NCBI GenBank assembly: GCA_963834875.1
Contig: CAWIDG010000015.1
Coordinates: forward strand, 62,001-126,000
Reading direction: 5' to 3'
Length of the DNA: 64,000 nt
From: DATAGF01 sp963834875
GTDB taxonomy: Bacteria > Actinomycetota > Thermoleophilia > Miltoncostaeales > Miltoncostaeaceae
A program made the position numbers and the translations under genes. The notes under the pieces were generated by a model. That model made no database searches. It saw nothing but the letters and a program-made list of their open reading frames with translations, and was not told the origin of the DNA. This document shows positions 49,292 through 57,104 of this stretch, one piece after another (within the stretch, counting starts at the first letter, position 1; each line of letters begins with the position of its first letter).

Positions 49292-50830
49292 GTGCCGACC
49301 GCCCGATCCTCGACCCCCGCGCCGCTCCCCGGGTGCACGCCGCTCTTCGACGCCGCCGGCCTGCGCGAGGCCGACCGGCGGGCGGCCGAGGAGCACGGCA
49401 TGCCCTCGATCCTGCTCATGGAGCGCGCCGGGCTCGCGACCGCCGAGGCCGTGCTCGCCGAGTTCCCGGGCGCCGGCGCCGCGCGCATCGTCGTCGGGCC
49501 GGGCAACAACGGCGGCGACGGGATGGTCGTCGCCCGCCACCTGGCCGAGGCGGGTTGGGACGTGGAGGTGATGGCCCCCGCGGGGCCGCCGGCGACGCCC
49601 GACGCCGCGTCCATGGCGGCGATCGCCGCCAGCATCGGCATCGAGGTCGCGCCGTTCCGCGCCGGCCCGGCCGGCGGGCGCGTCGTCGTCGACGCCCTGC
49701 TGGGCACGGGCGCGCAGGGCGCGCCGCGCGGGGAGGCCGCGGCGGCGGTGGAGTGGATGGCCGGCTCCGGCGCGCCGGTGGTGGCGGTCGACGTGCCCTC
49801 CGGGGTCGAGGCCGACAGCGGGCGCGTGCCCGGCGCCGCGGTGCGGGCCGCCCTCACGTGCACCTACCACGGCGACCTGGTGGGCCTGCGCGTGCAGCCG
49901 GGCGCCGCCCACGCCGGGCGGGTGGTCGTCGCGGACATCGGGATCCCGTCCGCCGTGGCGGTCCCGGCGGCCGCCTGGCTGATCGGCGACGGCGCGGTCG
50001 CGGCGATCCCCCCGAAGGCGGCCGCGGGCGACAAGTACGCCGCCGGGGCCGTGCTCGTGGTCGCGGGGTCGCCCGGTCTGACGGGCGCGGCGAGCCTGGC
50101 GTCGCGCTCGGCGCTCCGCGCCGGGGCCGGGCTGGTCGTGGTCGCGACGCCGGCGACCGTCCAGCCGGCGGTCGCCGCCCACCTGGTCGAGGTCATGACG
50201 GCTCCGATCCCCGATGACGACGGCCACCTCACCCCGGCCTCGGTCAACGCGGTGGCCGAGCAGGCGCGCCGCGTCTCGGCGCTCGCCGTCGGGCCGGGCC
50301 TGGGCCGCGCCGAGGCCACCACCGCAGCCGTCGCCGGCATCCTGCGCCGGGTGGAGCTGCCCGCGGTCGTCAACGCCGACGGGCTCTGGCACCTGCACGA
50401 CGAGCCCGAGACGGCCGGCGCCCGCGCCGCCGCGACGGTCCTCACCCCGCACGCCGGCGAGGCCGCCCGCCTGCTCGGCCGCTCGCGAGAGGAGGTCGAG
50501 GCCGGGCGCCTCGAGGCCGCGCTCGACCTGGCGGAGCGCTCGCGCGCGATCGCCGTGCTCAAGGGCGCCGGCACGATCGTCGCCGCGCCCGACGGCCGCG
50601 TGGCGGTGAACGCCGGCGGCAGCCCGGCCCTGGCGACCGCCGGCACCGGGGACGTGCTCACCGGCGCCATCGCCGCCTTCCTGGCCAAGGGGATCGAGCC
50701 CTTCGCCGCGGCGGCGGTGGCGGTCGCCGCCCACGCGCGGGCGGGCGAGCTCGCCGGCCGCGGCGACGGCACGATCGCGTCCGACGTCCTGGAGGCCCTG
50801 CCGGAGGCGGTCCGGCCCCCCGCCGGGTGA
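49292..50830 (+). CDS. nnr: Bifunctional NAD(P)H-hydrate epimerase / dehydratase
   Basis: Repairs hydrated NAD(P)H. A 512-residue fusion of two domains. The N-terminal epimerase has GLREADRRAAEEHGMPSILL MERAG, VGPGNNGGDGMVVARHLAEA and VVAVDVPSGVEADSG. The C-terminal ADP/ATP-dependent dehydratase has KYAAGAVLVVAGSPGLTGAA and ALATAGTGDVLTGAIAAFLA (GTGD). GTG 49292 is chosen over upstream in-frame codons because the domain begins soon after and the upstream part is operator DNA. alr overlaps its stop (GTGA). Confidence 0.92.
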   Translation: MPTARSSTPAPLPGCTPLFDAAGLREADRRAAEEHGMPSILLMERAGLATAEAVLAEFPGAGAARIVVGPGNNGGDGMVVARHLAEAGWDVEVMAPAGPPATPDAASMAAIAASIGIEVAPFRAGPAGGRVVVDALLGTGAQGAPRGEAAAAVEWMAGSGAPVVAVDVPSGVEADSGRVPGAAVRAALTCTYHGDLVGLRVQPGAAHAGRVVVADIGIPSAVAVPAAAWLIGDGAVAAIPPKAAAGDKYAAGAVLVVAGSPGLTGAASLASRSALRAGAGLVVVATPATVQPAVAAHLVEVMTAPIPDDDGHLTPASVNAVAEQARRVSALAVGPGLGRAEATTAAVAGILRRVELPAVVNADGLWHLHDEPETAGARAAATVLTPHAGEAARLLGRSREEVEAGRLEAALDLAERSRAIAVLKGAGTIVAAPDGRVAVNAGGSPALATAGTGDVLTGAIAAFLAKGIEPFAAAAVAVAAHARAGELAGRGDGTIASDVLEALPEAVRPPAG

Positions 50831-51945
50831 GCGTCGCCCGCGCGTCCGCGCGCGTGGATCTCGGGGCGATCCGCCACAACGCCGCTGTCCTGGCGCGGGC
50901 GGCCGGCCCCGCGCGCCTGATGGCGGTGGTGAAGGCCGACGGCTATGGCCACGGGGCCGTCGCGGTCGCGCGAGCGGCGCTCGAGGGCGGCGCGTCGTCG
51001 CTGGCCGTCGCCGCCTCCGCCGAGGCGGCGGAGCTGCGCGCGGCCGGCCTGGAGGCGCCGATCCTCCTGATGGGCCCGCTCGCGGGGGACGAGTGGGACG
51101 CCGCCGCCGAGGCCCGGGCCGAGGTGGTCGTCTGGACGCCGGGATCGGTCCAGCGTGCGGAAGTGGCGTTCGCCAGGCGCGGCTCGCGGGCCCGGGTCCA
51201 CCTGAAGCTCGACACGGGGATGGGCCGCCTGGGCGCGCGGCTGGAGGGCGTCGCCGCGCTCGCCGAGTCGGCCGCGGCGGCCGACGTGGACGTGGTCGGC
51301 CTCATGACCCACTTCGCGACCGCCGACGAGGTCGCGGGCGAGAACGCGGCCTTCATGGCCGAGCAGCTGGTGCGCTTCCGGGCGGCGGCCGCCGAGCTGC
51401 GGCCGCGCTTTCCCGGCGCGGCGCTGCACGCGGCCAACTCGGCCGCGGTCCTGCGCGACCCGGAGTCCGCCTTCGACATGGTGCGCTGCGGCATCGCCCT
51501 CTACGGCTGCTCCCCCTTCGGCGGCGATCCGGCCGACCACGACCTGCGGCCCGCCATGTCGCTCGTCTCCCACCTGGCGTCGATCCGCACGGTGCGGTCG
51601 CGCGAGAGCGTGGGCTACGGGCGCCTCTGGCGGGCGCTGCGCGGCACCCGGGTCGGGGTCGTGCCCGTGGGCTACGCCGACGGCTACGCGCGATCGCTGT
51701 CGGGGCGCGCCGACGTCCTGGTGCGGGGGCGGCGGGTGCGGGTGATCGGCGCCGTGTCCATGGACCAGATCACCGTCGATCTCGGTCCGGGGGCGCAGGA
51801 GACGGTCGGCGACGAGGTCGTCCTGCTCGGGGCCCAGGGCGCCGAGCGGGTCTCGGCGGAGGAGCTGGCCGCCGCCCGCGGCTCGATCAACTACGAGGTG
51901 ACCTGCGTGGTCGGCGGCCGCATCCCGCGGGTCTACGTGGGGTGA
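50827..51945 (+). CDS. alr: Alanine racemase
   Basis: PLP enzyme making D-alanine for the cell wall. 372 residues. The PLP-lysine strand reads ARLMAVVKADGYGHGAVAVA RAAL (Lys in KADGYGHG). HLKLDTGMGRLGAR, VVGLMTHFATAD and RCGIALYGCSPFGG line the site. VGYGRLWRA carries the second catalytic Tyr and VPVGYADGYARSLSGRADVL the substrate loop, followed by VIGAVSMDQITVDLG. It starts at GTG in a GTGA overlap with nnr and ends in another with cca. Confidence 0.96.
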   Translation: MSVARASARVDLGAIRHNAAVLARAAGPARLMAVVKADGYGHGAVAVARAALEGGASSLAVAASAEAAELRAAGLEAPILLMGPLAGDEWDAAAEARAEVVVWTPGSVQRAEVAFARRGSRARVHLKLDTGMGRLGARLEGVAALAESAAAADVDVVGLMTHFATADEVAGENAAFMAEQLVRFRAAAAELRPRFPGAALHAANSAAVLRDPESAFDMVRCGIALYGCSPFGGDPADHDLRPAMSLVSHLASIRTVRSRESVGYGRLWRALRGTRVGVVPVGYADGYARSLSGRADVLVRGRRVRVIGAVSMDQITVDLGPGAQETVGDEVVLLGAQGAERVSAEELAAARGSINYEVTCVVGGRIPRVYVG

Positions 51946-53384
51946 GCGCCTCGCCGCCGCCGCCGCGCGAAGGGGCGCTGCCCGCGCTCGTCGCGCCGCT
52001 GGCGCCGCTCGTCCCGCTGGAGGCGGGGGCGTGGGCCGTCGGGGGAGGGGTCCGCGACGCGCTGCTGGGGCGGCCGTTCGCCGATCTCGATGTCGCGGTG
52101 GAGGGCGATGCCGCCGCGGCCGCCTCCGCGCTCGCCCGCGCCGCCGGCGCGACCCGCTTCCGCCTGTCCCGCGCGTTCGGCGCTTGGCGCGTCCAGGGCG
52201 GCCGGCTTCCCTTCGCCGTCAACCTGACGCCGCTGCAGGGCGGCACGCTGGAGGAGGACCTCGGGCGCCGCGACCTGACCGTGAACGCCCTGGCGGTGCC
52301 GGCGGCGGGCGAGGCGAGCCTCATCGACCTCCACGGCGGCCTCGACGACCTGCGGGGCGCGCGCCTCCGGCTCGTGCGGCCGAGCGCCCTCTCGGACGAC
52401 ACGGTGCGCCTGCTGCGGCTGGCCCGCCTCGCCGAGGAGCTCGGGTTCGCGATCGACGCCGGCGCCGTCGCCGGGGCGCGCGAGGCGGCGCCGCGGCTGT
52501 GGGACGCGCCCGGCGAGCGGCTCGCCGACGAGCTCGCGCGGATACTGCGGCTGCGCCATCCCGACCGGGCGTTCCGCCGGCTCGACGAGCTCGCGGCGCT
52601 CGGGGCGCTGGCGCCGGAGCTCGAGGAGTCGCGCGGGCTGGAGCAGAGCCCCTACCACCACGAGGACGTCCTCGGGCACACGCTCGAGGTCGTCGAGCAC
52701 ACCGCCGACCTGGTCGCCGACCCGGAGCGGGTCTTCCGCTCGCGCGCGGGCCGCGTGCGCGAGGTGCTCGACACCCCGCTCGCCGACGACCTCACCCGAG
52801 GGCAGGCGCTGGGCCTGCCCGCCCTGCTCCACGACATGGCCAAGCCGGCCACGCGCGCCGTCACGGCGGAGGGCCGCGTGACGTTCATCGGTCACGACCG
52901 CCTCGGCGCCGAGATGGCCGACGGCCTGATGCGGCGGCTGCGGACCTCGACGAGGCTCCGAGAGTTCGTCGTCCGTTGCACGCTCATGCATCTTCCCCTG
53001 GGGTTCATGGTGCACCGCACCCCCCTGTCGCTGCGGCAGATCGACCGCTACCTGCGCGCCACCGCGCCATGGGAGGTCGAGATCATCGTGCTGTCGGTCG
53101 CCGACCGCCTGGCGACGCGGGGCCCGCGCACCTCGGAGTCGGCGGTCCGCCGCCATCTCGCGCTCGCGCGGGAGGTGATGGACGTCCACTTCGACCTCGT
53201 CGACCGCGGCCCGGTCCAGCCGCTGCTGGCCGGCGACGAGGCGGCCGCCGACCTCGGCCGCCCGCCCGGGCCGTGGCTCGCCGAGCTCCTCGAGCAGCTG
53301 CGCGAGGAGCAGGTCGTCGGCGCCGTCCGCACCAGGGAGCAGGCGCTGCGGTTCGCGCGCACCTGGAGCGAGGGCCACACCTGA
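51942..53384 (+). CDS. cca: CCA tRNA nucleotidyltransferase / poly(A) polymerase family with HD domain
   Basis: A 480-residue class II nucleotidyltransferase. WAVGGGVRDALLGRPFADLD VAVEGD contains the G-G-x-R-D-x-L and catalytic D-x-D motifs, and GGTLEEDLGRRDLTVNALAV the RRD-x-TxNA motif. DTVRLLRLARLAEELGFAID binds tRNA. The HD phosphohydrolase part reads HEDVLGHTLEVVEHT and LLHDMAKPATRA. It adds or repairs the tRNA 3' CCA end, or it may be an A-adding paralogue. It is coupled to alr (GTGA), an unusual neighbour, since alr is more often followed by the tsaE-tsaB genes. Confidence 0.88.
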   Translation: MSASPPPPREGALPALVAPLAPLVPLEAGAWAVGGGVRDALLGRPFADLDVAVEGDAAAAASALARAAGATRFRLSRAFGAWRVQGGRLPFAVNLTPLQGGTLEEDLGRRDLTVNALAVPAAGEASLIDLHGGLDDLRGARLRLVRPSALSDDTVRLLRLARLAEELGFAIDAGAVAGAREAAPRLWDAPGERLADELARILRLRHPDRAFRRLDELAALGALAPELEESRGLEQSPYHHEDVLGHTLEVVEHTADLVADPERVFRSRAGRVREVLDTPLADDLTRGQALGLPALLHDMAKPATRAVTAEGRVTFIGHDRLGAEMADGLMRRLRTSTRLREFVVRCTLMHLPLGFMVHRTPLSLRQIDRYLRATAPWEVEIIVLSVADRLATRGPRTSESAVRRHLALAREVMDVHFDLVDRGPVQPLLAGDEAAADLGRPPGPWLAELLEQLREEQVVGAVRTREQALRFARTWSEGHT

Positions 53385-53399
53385 GGGAGCCGGGCCGCT

Positions 53400-53440
53400 C
53401 CGCCGGCAGGAACCGGCGGTCGCGGTTGTGAGAAAACCGC
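53400..53440 (+). terminator. Two hairpins ending the nnr-alr-cca operon
   Basis: CCGCCGG (53400-53406) pairs with CCGGCGG (53413-53419) over a 6-base loop. GCGGTT (53422-53427) pairs with AACCGC (53435-53440) over a 7-base loop. They follow the cca stop by 16 bases and precede the next promoter. Confidence 0.6.
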
Positions 53441-53449
53441 AAGCGAGCC

Positions 53450-53479
53450 TTGTGACACCGCGTGTCAGCCCACTAGGGT
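53450..53479 (+). promoter_or_regulatory. Promoter with embedded operator-like palindrome, CAP-protein gene
   Basis: TTGTGA (53450-53455) and TAGGGT (53474-53479) are 18 bp apart. Between them TGACAC-N3-GTGTCA (53453-53467) is a perfect 15-bp palindrome overlapping the -35. A repressor binding there would block the promoter. The gene starts 55 bases downstream behind GGGAGG. Confidence 0.5.
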
Positions 53480-53533
53480 CCGGCGCAGCCGGCCAGGACG
53501 AACCGGTGCCCTCAGACCCCCGGGAGGACACGC

Positions 53534-53998
53534 ATGCGCTCGGTCGCCCGCCGAGCTGGAATCGTCTCCGGCCTTGCCGCGCTCGCGCTCGCCGGCGCCG
53601 CCGGCGAGGCCGCGGCGGCCCCGGCCTGTCCGCCGTCACCGGAGCCGACGAGCGAGGCGGCGCTGACGACGATGATCAACCAGACGCGGGCGGCGCAGGG
53701 GGTGGCGAAGGTGAAGAAGGACCGGGTCCTGAGACGGGCCGGTCGCAGGAAGAGCATGGCGATGGCGAGGGGCGCGGCCTTCGCCCACTCGAGCGGCAAG
53801 CTGCCCTGGGCCGAGGGCCGCGCGGCCGGGCAGAACATCGCGATGGCGCCCTCGGCGGCGGCGGCCTTCCATGCGATGCTCGCCAGCCCCGGCCACCGCC
53901 AGAACCTGCTCTCGCGCGCCTGGCGCTTCACGGGCGTGGGCGCGGCCGCGCGCTGCGACGGGATGGTCTTCTTCACCATCAACCTGATGGCCCCCTAG
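53534..53998 (+). CDS. Secreted CAP-domain (SCP-like) protein
   Basis: A 154-residue exported protein. The signal peptide (RRAGIVSGLAALALAGAAGE AAAA) is followed by a compact CAP domain: SEAALTTMINQTRAAQGVAK, LRRAGRRKSMAMARGAAFAH SSG with the first CAP His, and FHAMLASPGHRQNLLSRAWR F with the second (SPGHRxNLL). CAP proteins bind lipids or act in the envelope; bacterial roles are poorly known. ATG 53534 has GGGAGG seven bases upstream. Confidence 0.85.
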   Translation: MRSVARRAGIVSGLAALALAGAAGEAAAAPACPPSPEPTSEAALTTMINQTRAAQGVAKVKKDRVLRRAGRRKSMAMARGAAFAHSSGKLPWAEGRAAGQNIAMAPSAAAAFHAMLASPGHRQNLLSRAWRFTGVGAAARCDGMVFFTINLMAP

Positions 53999-54013
53999 GA
54001 GCGGCCCGACGGC

Positions 54014-54025
54014 TACGCTGGACCC
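54014..54025 (+). promoter_or_regulatory. Putative leaderless -10 element of the adenosyltransferase gene
   Basis: TACGCT at 54014-54019 is followed by six bases and GTG 54026. Confidence 0.4.
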
Positions 54026-54601
54026 GTGGTCCGGCTGACGCGCATCTACACCCGCCTGGGCGACGAGGGCGACACCCACCTGGGCGACATGAGCCGGGCG
54101 CGCAAGACGAGCCCGCGCGTCGTGGCCTACGGGGACGTGGACGAGCTCAACTCGGCGCTCGGCGTCGCCCGCGCCGAGGGGCTGCCGGGCGCGGTCAACG
54201 GCTGGCTGCGCGTCATCCAGAACGACCTCTTCGACGTCGGCGCCGACCTCTGCGTGCCGGGCGGCCAGGGCGAGGGGGCGCGCCTGCGCGTCACGGGCGC
54301 CCAGGTGGAGCGGCTGGAGGGCTGGTGCGACGAGGTCAACGAGACGCTGGAGCCGCTCACGAGCTTCGTCCTGCCCGCCGGGACCCGCGCGGCGGCCGCC
54401 CTGCACCTGGCGCGGGCGATCTGCCGCCGCGCCGAGCGCTCGGCGGTCGCCCTCGCCGACGCCGAGCCCGTGACGCCCGAGGCGCTCGCCTACCTGAACC
54501 GGCTCTCCGACCTGCTGTTCATCCTGGCCCGAGCCGCCAACCGGGAGGAGGGCCGGGACGACGTCCTCTGGACCCCGGGGGAGGGCCGCTCGGAGGGGTG
54601 A
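54026..54601 (+). CDS. Corrinoid (ATP:cob(I)alamin) adenosyltransferase, PduO/MMAB type
   Basis: A 191-residue enzyme that makes adenosylcobalamin. TRIYTRLGDEGDTHLGDMSR ARKTSPRVVAYGDVDELNSA LG is the N-terminal ATP-binding signature. FVLPAGTRAAAALHLARAIC RRAERSAV carries the conserved Arg-Cys-x-R-R-A-E-R motif, and YLNRLSDLLFILARAANREE G closes the four-helix bundle. No B12-dependent mutase is in the window. The minus-strand RNB gene ends ten bases beyond. Confidence 0.92.
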   Translation: MVRLTRIYTRLGDEGDTHLGDMSRARKTSPRVVAYGDVDELNSALGVARAEGLPGAVNGWLRVIQNDLFDVGADLCVPGGQGEGARLRVTGAQVERLEGWCDEVNETLEPLTSFVLPAGTRAAAALHLARAICRRAERSAVALADAEPVTPEALAYLNRLSDLLFILARAANREEGRDDVLWTPGEGRSEG

Positions 54602-54610
54602 GCGTGCGCC

Positions 54611-56041
54611 TCAGGCCGGCGTGAGCACGATCCGCCGGGCCGCGGGGTCCACGGCGACCAGGCGCACGCGGATCTCGTCGCCCGGCCGCGGGCCCTCGCG
54701 GTCGAGCGTCGCCTGGACCGCGGGCTCGGCGATCTGCACGACCGGCCGGTCGTCGCGCACGTCGACCACCACGGCGGCGAAGGTCTCGCCGACGCGCGGG
54801 GCGAGGGTCACGGCCTCGACGTAGTCCAGGGCGGCCCGCTCGGCGGACCGGGCGCGCGATCCCGTCTCGCGCATGACGTCCGGCATCGACGGCAGCGCCT
54901 CGAGCGCCCACCGGGGCGGAGCGGCTCCCCGGCTCAGCGCGAGCACGACCTCGTTGGCGACCCTGTCGGCCAGGCGCCGGATCGGGGCCGTGACGTGGGC
55001 GTAGGGGGCCGCGATGGCCGCGTGGGCCGGGGGGCCGCCGCCGCCGGAGCGGGCGTCCCAGACGGCGTACCCCGCGCCTCCGAGGGCGCGCGAGGCCCGG
55101 ACGGCGAAGGCCGCGTGCCCCGGCCGGACCGGGTCGAGGCCGCGCACGACCTCGCCGTACGAGGCGCCCTCCGGCCAGCGCACGCCCAGGGCCCGGGCGC
55201 TGTGGCGGAGGCCCTCGAGGGCCCGGGGCTCGGCCGGCGCGAGGGTGCGGAACAGCCCGATCCCGCCCTCGGCCATGATGCGCGCGGCGCACATCCCGGT
55301 CAGCAGCGAGATCTGGGCGTTCCAGCCCTCCACCGGCAGCGGCGTCTCGTAGCGCAGCGCGTAGCCGCCGCCCTGCCGGACGACCTCCTGGACGGGCACC
55401 GTGAGGCTGACCCCGCCGCGCTCGACCTCGCGCGCCAGCCGCAGCATCCCGACCTCGCGCAGCGCGGCGAGGGTCTCGTCGCGGCCCTCGTCGATCGCCT
55501 CCTGCGCCTCGCTGTAGGCCAGCGCCCGCCGGCTCCGCACCACCGCGCGCTCGAGCGCGACCGACCGCTCGCGGCCCTCCGCGTCGAGGTCGACCGTCCA
55601 GAGCAGCGCCGGCCGGTCGGCGTCCGGCAGCAGGCTGGCGGCGCCCTCGCCGATCGCGTCGGGGTGCAGCGGTGAGCGGCGATCGGGCATGTAGACCGTG
55701 ACGCCGCGCTCCCGGGCGGCCTCGTCCACCGGCCCTCCGGGGGACACGAACGCCGCGAGGTCCGCGATGGCATAGCGGACGCGGAACCCGGCCCCACGGC
55801 GCTCGACGAGGACCGCCTGATCCAGGTCGCGCGAGCCGGGCGGGTCGATGGTCACGAGGTCGAGGCCGCGCCTGTCGACCCGCTCGTCGGGCGCGGGGCC
55901 TCCGGCGGCGGCGGCCTCCGCCTCGCGAAGCGCCCCGGCCGGGTGCTCGCCGGGGATCCCCATCTCCTCCCGGATCCGGTCGAAGCCCTCGGCGAGCCGT
56001 GCCGCCGCCGGGGCGGCGCGCAGCGCGGGAGCCGGGGTCAC
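54611..56041 (-). CDS. RNB-domain ribonuclease (RNase II/R family) without N-terminal cold-shock domains
   Basis: A 476-residue protein. The RNB core begins LDLVTIDPPGSRDLDQAVLV with three of the four catalytic Asp; the fourth position is Gln, as in several actinobacterial members. It continues VRYAIADLAAFVSPGGPVDE AARERGVTVYMPDRRSPLHP, then AYAHVTAPIRRLADRVANEV VLAL. An OB-like C-terminal part (GETFAAVVVDVRDDRPVVQI) stands for the S1 domain. The two cold-shock domains of RNase R are absent. GTG 56041 is chosen; the frame is open further, but that part reads through the next gene's C-terminus. It is a probable 3'-5' exoribonuclease. Confidence 0.85.
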   Translation of the reverse strand: MTPAPALRAAPAAARLAEGFDRIREEMGIPGEHPAGALREAEAAAAGGPAPDERVDRRGLDLVTIDPPGSRDLDQAVLVERRGAGFRVRYAIADLAAFVSPGGPVDEAARERGVTVYMPDRRSPLHPDAIGEGAASLLPDADRPALLWTVDLDAEGRERSVALERAVVRSRRALAYSEAQEAIDEGRDETLAALREVGMLRLAREVERGGVSLTVPVQEVVRQGGGYALRYETPLPVEGWNAQISLLTGMCAARIMAEGGIGLFRTLAPAEPRALEGLRHSARALGVRWPEGASYGEVVRGLDPVRPGHAAFAVRASRALGGAGYAVWDARSGGGGPPAHAAIAAPYAHVTAPIRRLADRVANEVVLALSRGAAPPRWALEALPSMPDVMRETGSRARSAERAALDYVEAVTLAPRVGETFAAVVVDVRDDRPVVQIAEPAVQATLDREGPRPGDEIRVRLVAVDPAARRIVLTPA

Positions 56042-56060
56042 GCTCGGCTCGCCGGCGACC

Positions 56061-57068
56061 TCAGAACGCGCCCCGTCCTGACACGGCGATGGCGACCTTC
56101 CCCTGGCGTGGTGTCCCAGCATGTGGGCGACCGCCTTCGCGGCCTCGGCGAGCGGGTAGACCTCGTCGATGACCACCTTGACGTCGCCGGACTCGAGGAG
56201 CGCCGCGAGGGCTTCCAGGTTCTCGCGGTCCACGACGCAGGTGACGAACCGCACATCGGTCGAGCCCCTCCCCATCAGCGGCCGCCCGCGCCATCCTCGG
56301 CAGTCCGGCGAAAGCGCCTCCCGTGTTCCCCACGCTGTTCGGAATGAGCGTCCCGGTGGGCGTCAGCACCCGGGCCGTCGCCGAGGGCGGGTGGTTCATC
56401 ACGTTGTCGAGGATGACGTCGTAGCGCCGCTCGCCGCGGGTGAAGTCCTCCTGCGTGTAGTCGATGACGTGATCCGCGCCGAGGGAGCCGACCAGCTCGA
56501 GGTTCCTGGTGCTGCACACGCCGGTGACGTCCGCGCCGAGCGCCCGGGCGATCTGCACGGCGAGCGTCCCGACGCCTCCCGACGCGCCGTTGATCAGGAC
56601 GCGGGTCCCCGGTCCGGCCCTGCCCACGTCCCGGATGGCGATCAGCGCCGTGAGGCCCGACATGACGGATGCGGCGGCCTCTTCGAAGGTGAGCCCGCGG
56701 GGCTTCTTGATGAGCTGGGACGCCGGGACGACCGTGTGCTCGGCGAAGGTGCCCGACGTGGCGAGGGCGCCGGCCCACGACGACCCGAACACCTCGTCGC
56801 CGGGCCGGAGGTCGGTCACGTTCGTGCCGACGGCCTCCACGACCCCGGCGACATCGGTTCCCCGCACCGGGGTCCGTGGCCCCCGCAGCCCGGATCTCAG
56901 CCGGAGGATGTACGGGACCCCGGTCACCGTGATCCAGTCCGGGGTGTTCACGCTGGTCGCCCGCACCCGGATCAGGACGTCGTCGTCGCCGACCGGCGGT
57001 CGGTCGATCTCCTCCAGCCGGAGCACCCGCTCGGGCGCTCCGTACCGGTCCTGGACGATGGCCTTCAT
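56061..57068 (-). CDS. Zinc-less MDR alcohol dehydrogenase / quinone oxidoreductase (two frameshifts)
   Basis: About 335 residues. MKAIVQDRYGAPERVLRLEE IDRP is the MDR opening. VRGTDVAGVVEAVGTNVTDL RPGDEVFG and the Rossmann motif TRVLINGASGGVGTLAVQIA RALGADV follow, then LGADHVIDYTQEDFTRGERR YDVILDNV. It lacks structural-zinc cysteines, as quinone oxidoreductase and enoyl reductase types do. An extra base at 56279 and a missing one near 56102 displace the stretch GRGSTDVRFVTCVVDRENLE to LGHHARG, after which KVAIAV resumes in frame. GGAGG precedes ATG 57068. It uses NADPH; the substrate is unknown. Confidence 0.85.
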   Translation of the reverse strand: MKAIVQDRYGAPERVLRLEEIDRPPVGDDDVLIRVRATSVNTPDWITVTGVPYILRLRSGLRGPRTPVRGTDVAGVVEAVGTNVTDLRPGDEVFGSSWAGALATSGTFAEHTVVPASQLIKKPRGLTFEEAAASVMSGLTALIAIRDVGRAGPGTRVLINGASGGVGTLAVQIARALGADVTGVCSTRNLELVGSLGADHVIDYTQEDFTRGERRYDVILDNVMNHPPSATARVLTPTGTLIPNSVGNTGGAFAGLPRMARAAADGEGLDRCAVRHLRRGPREPGSPRGAPRVRRRQGGHRRGLPARRGREGGRPHAGTPRQGKVAIAVSGRGAF

Positions 57069-57104
57069 CGCGCCTCCGTCTCCATGTGCGGTGAACGACG
57101 CCGA

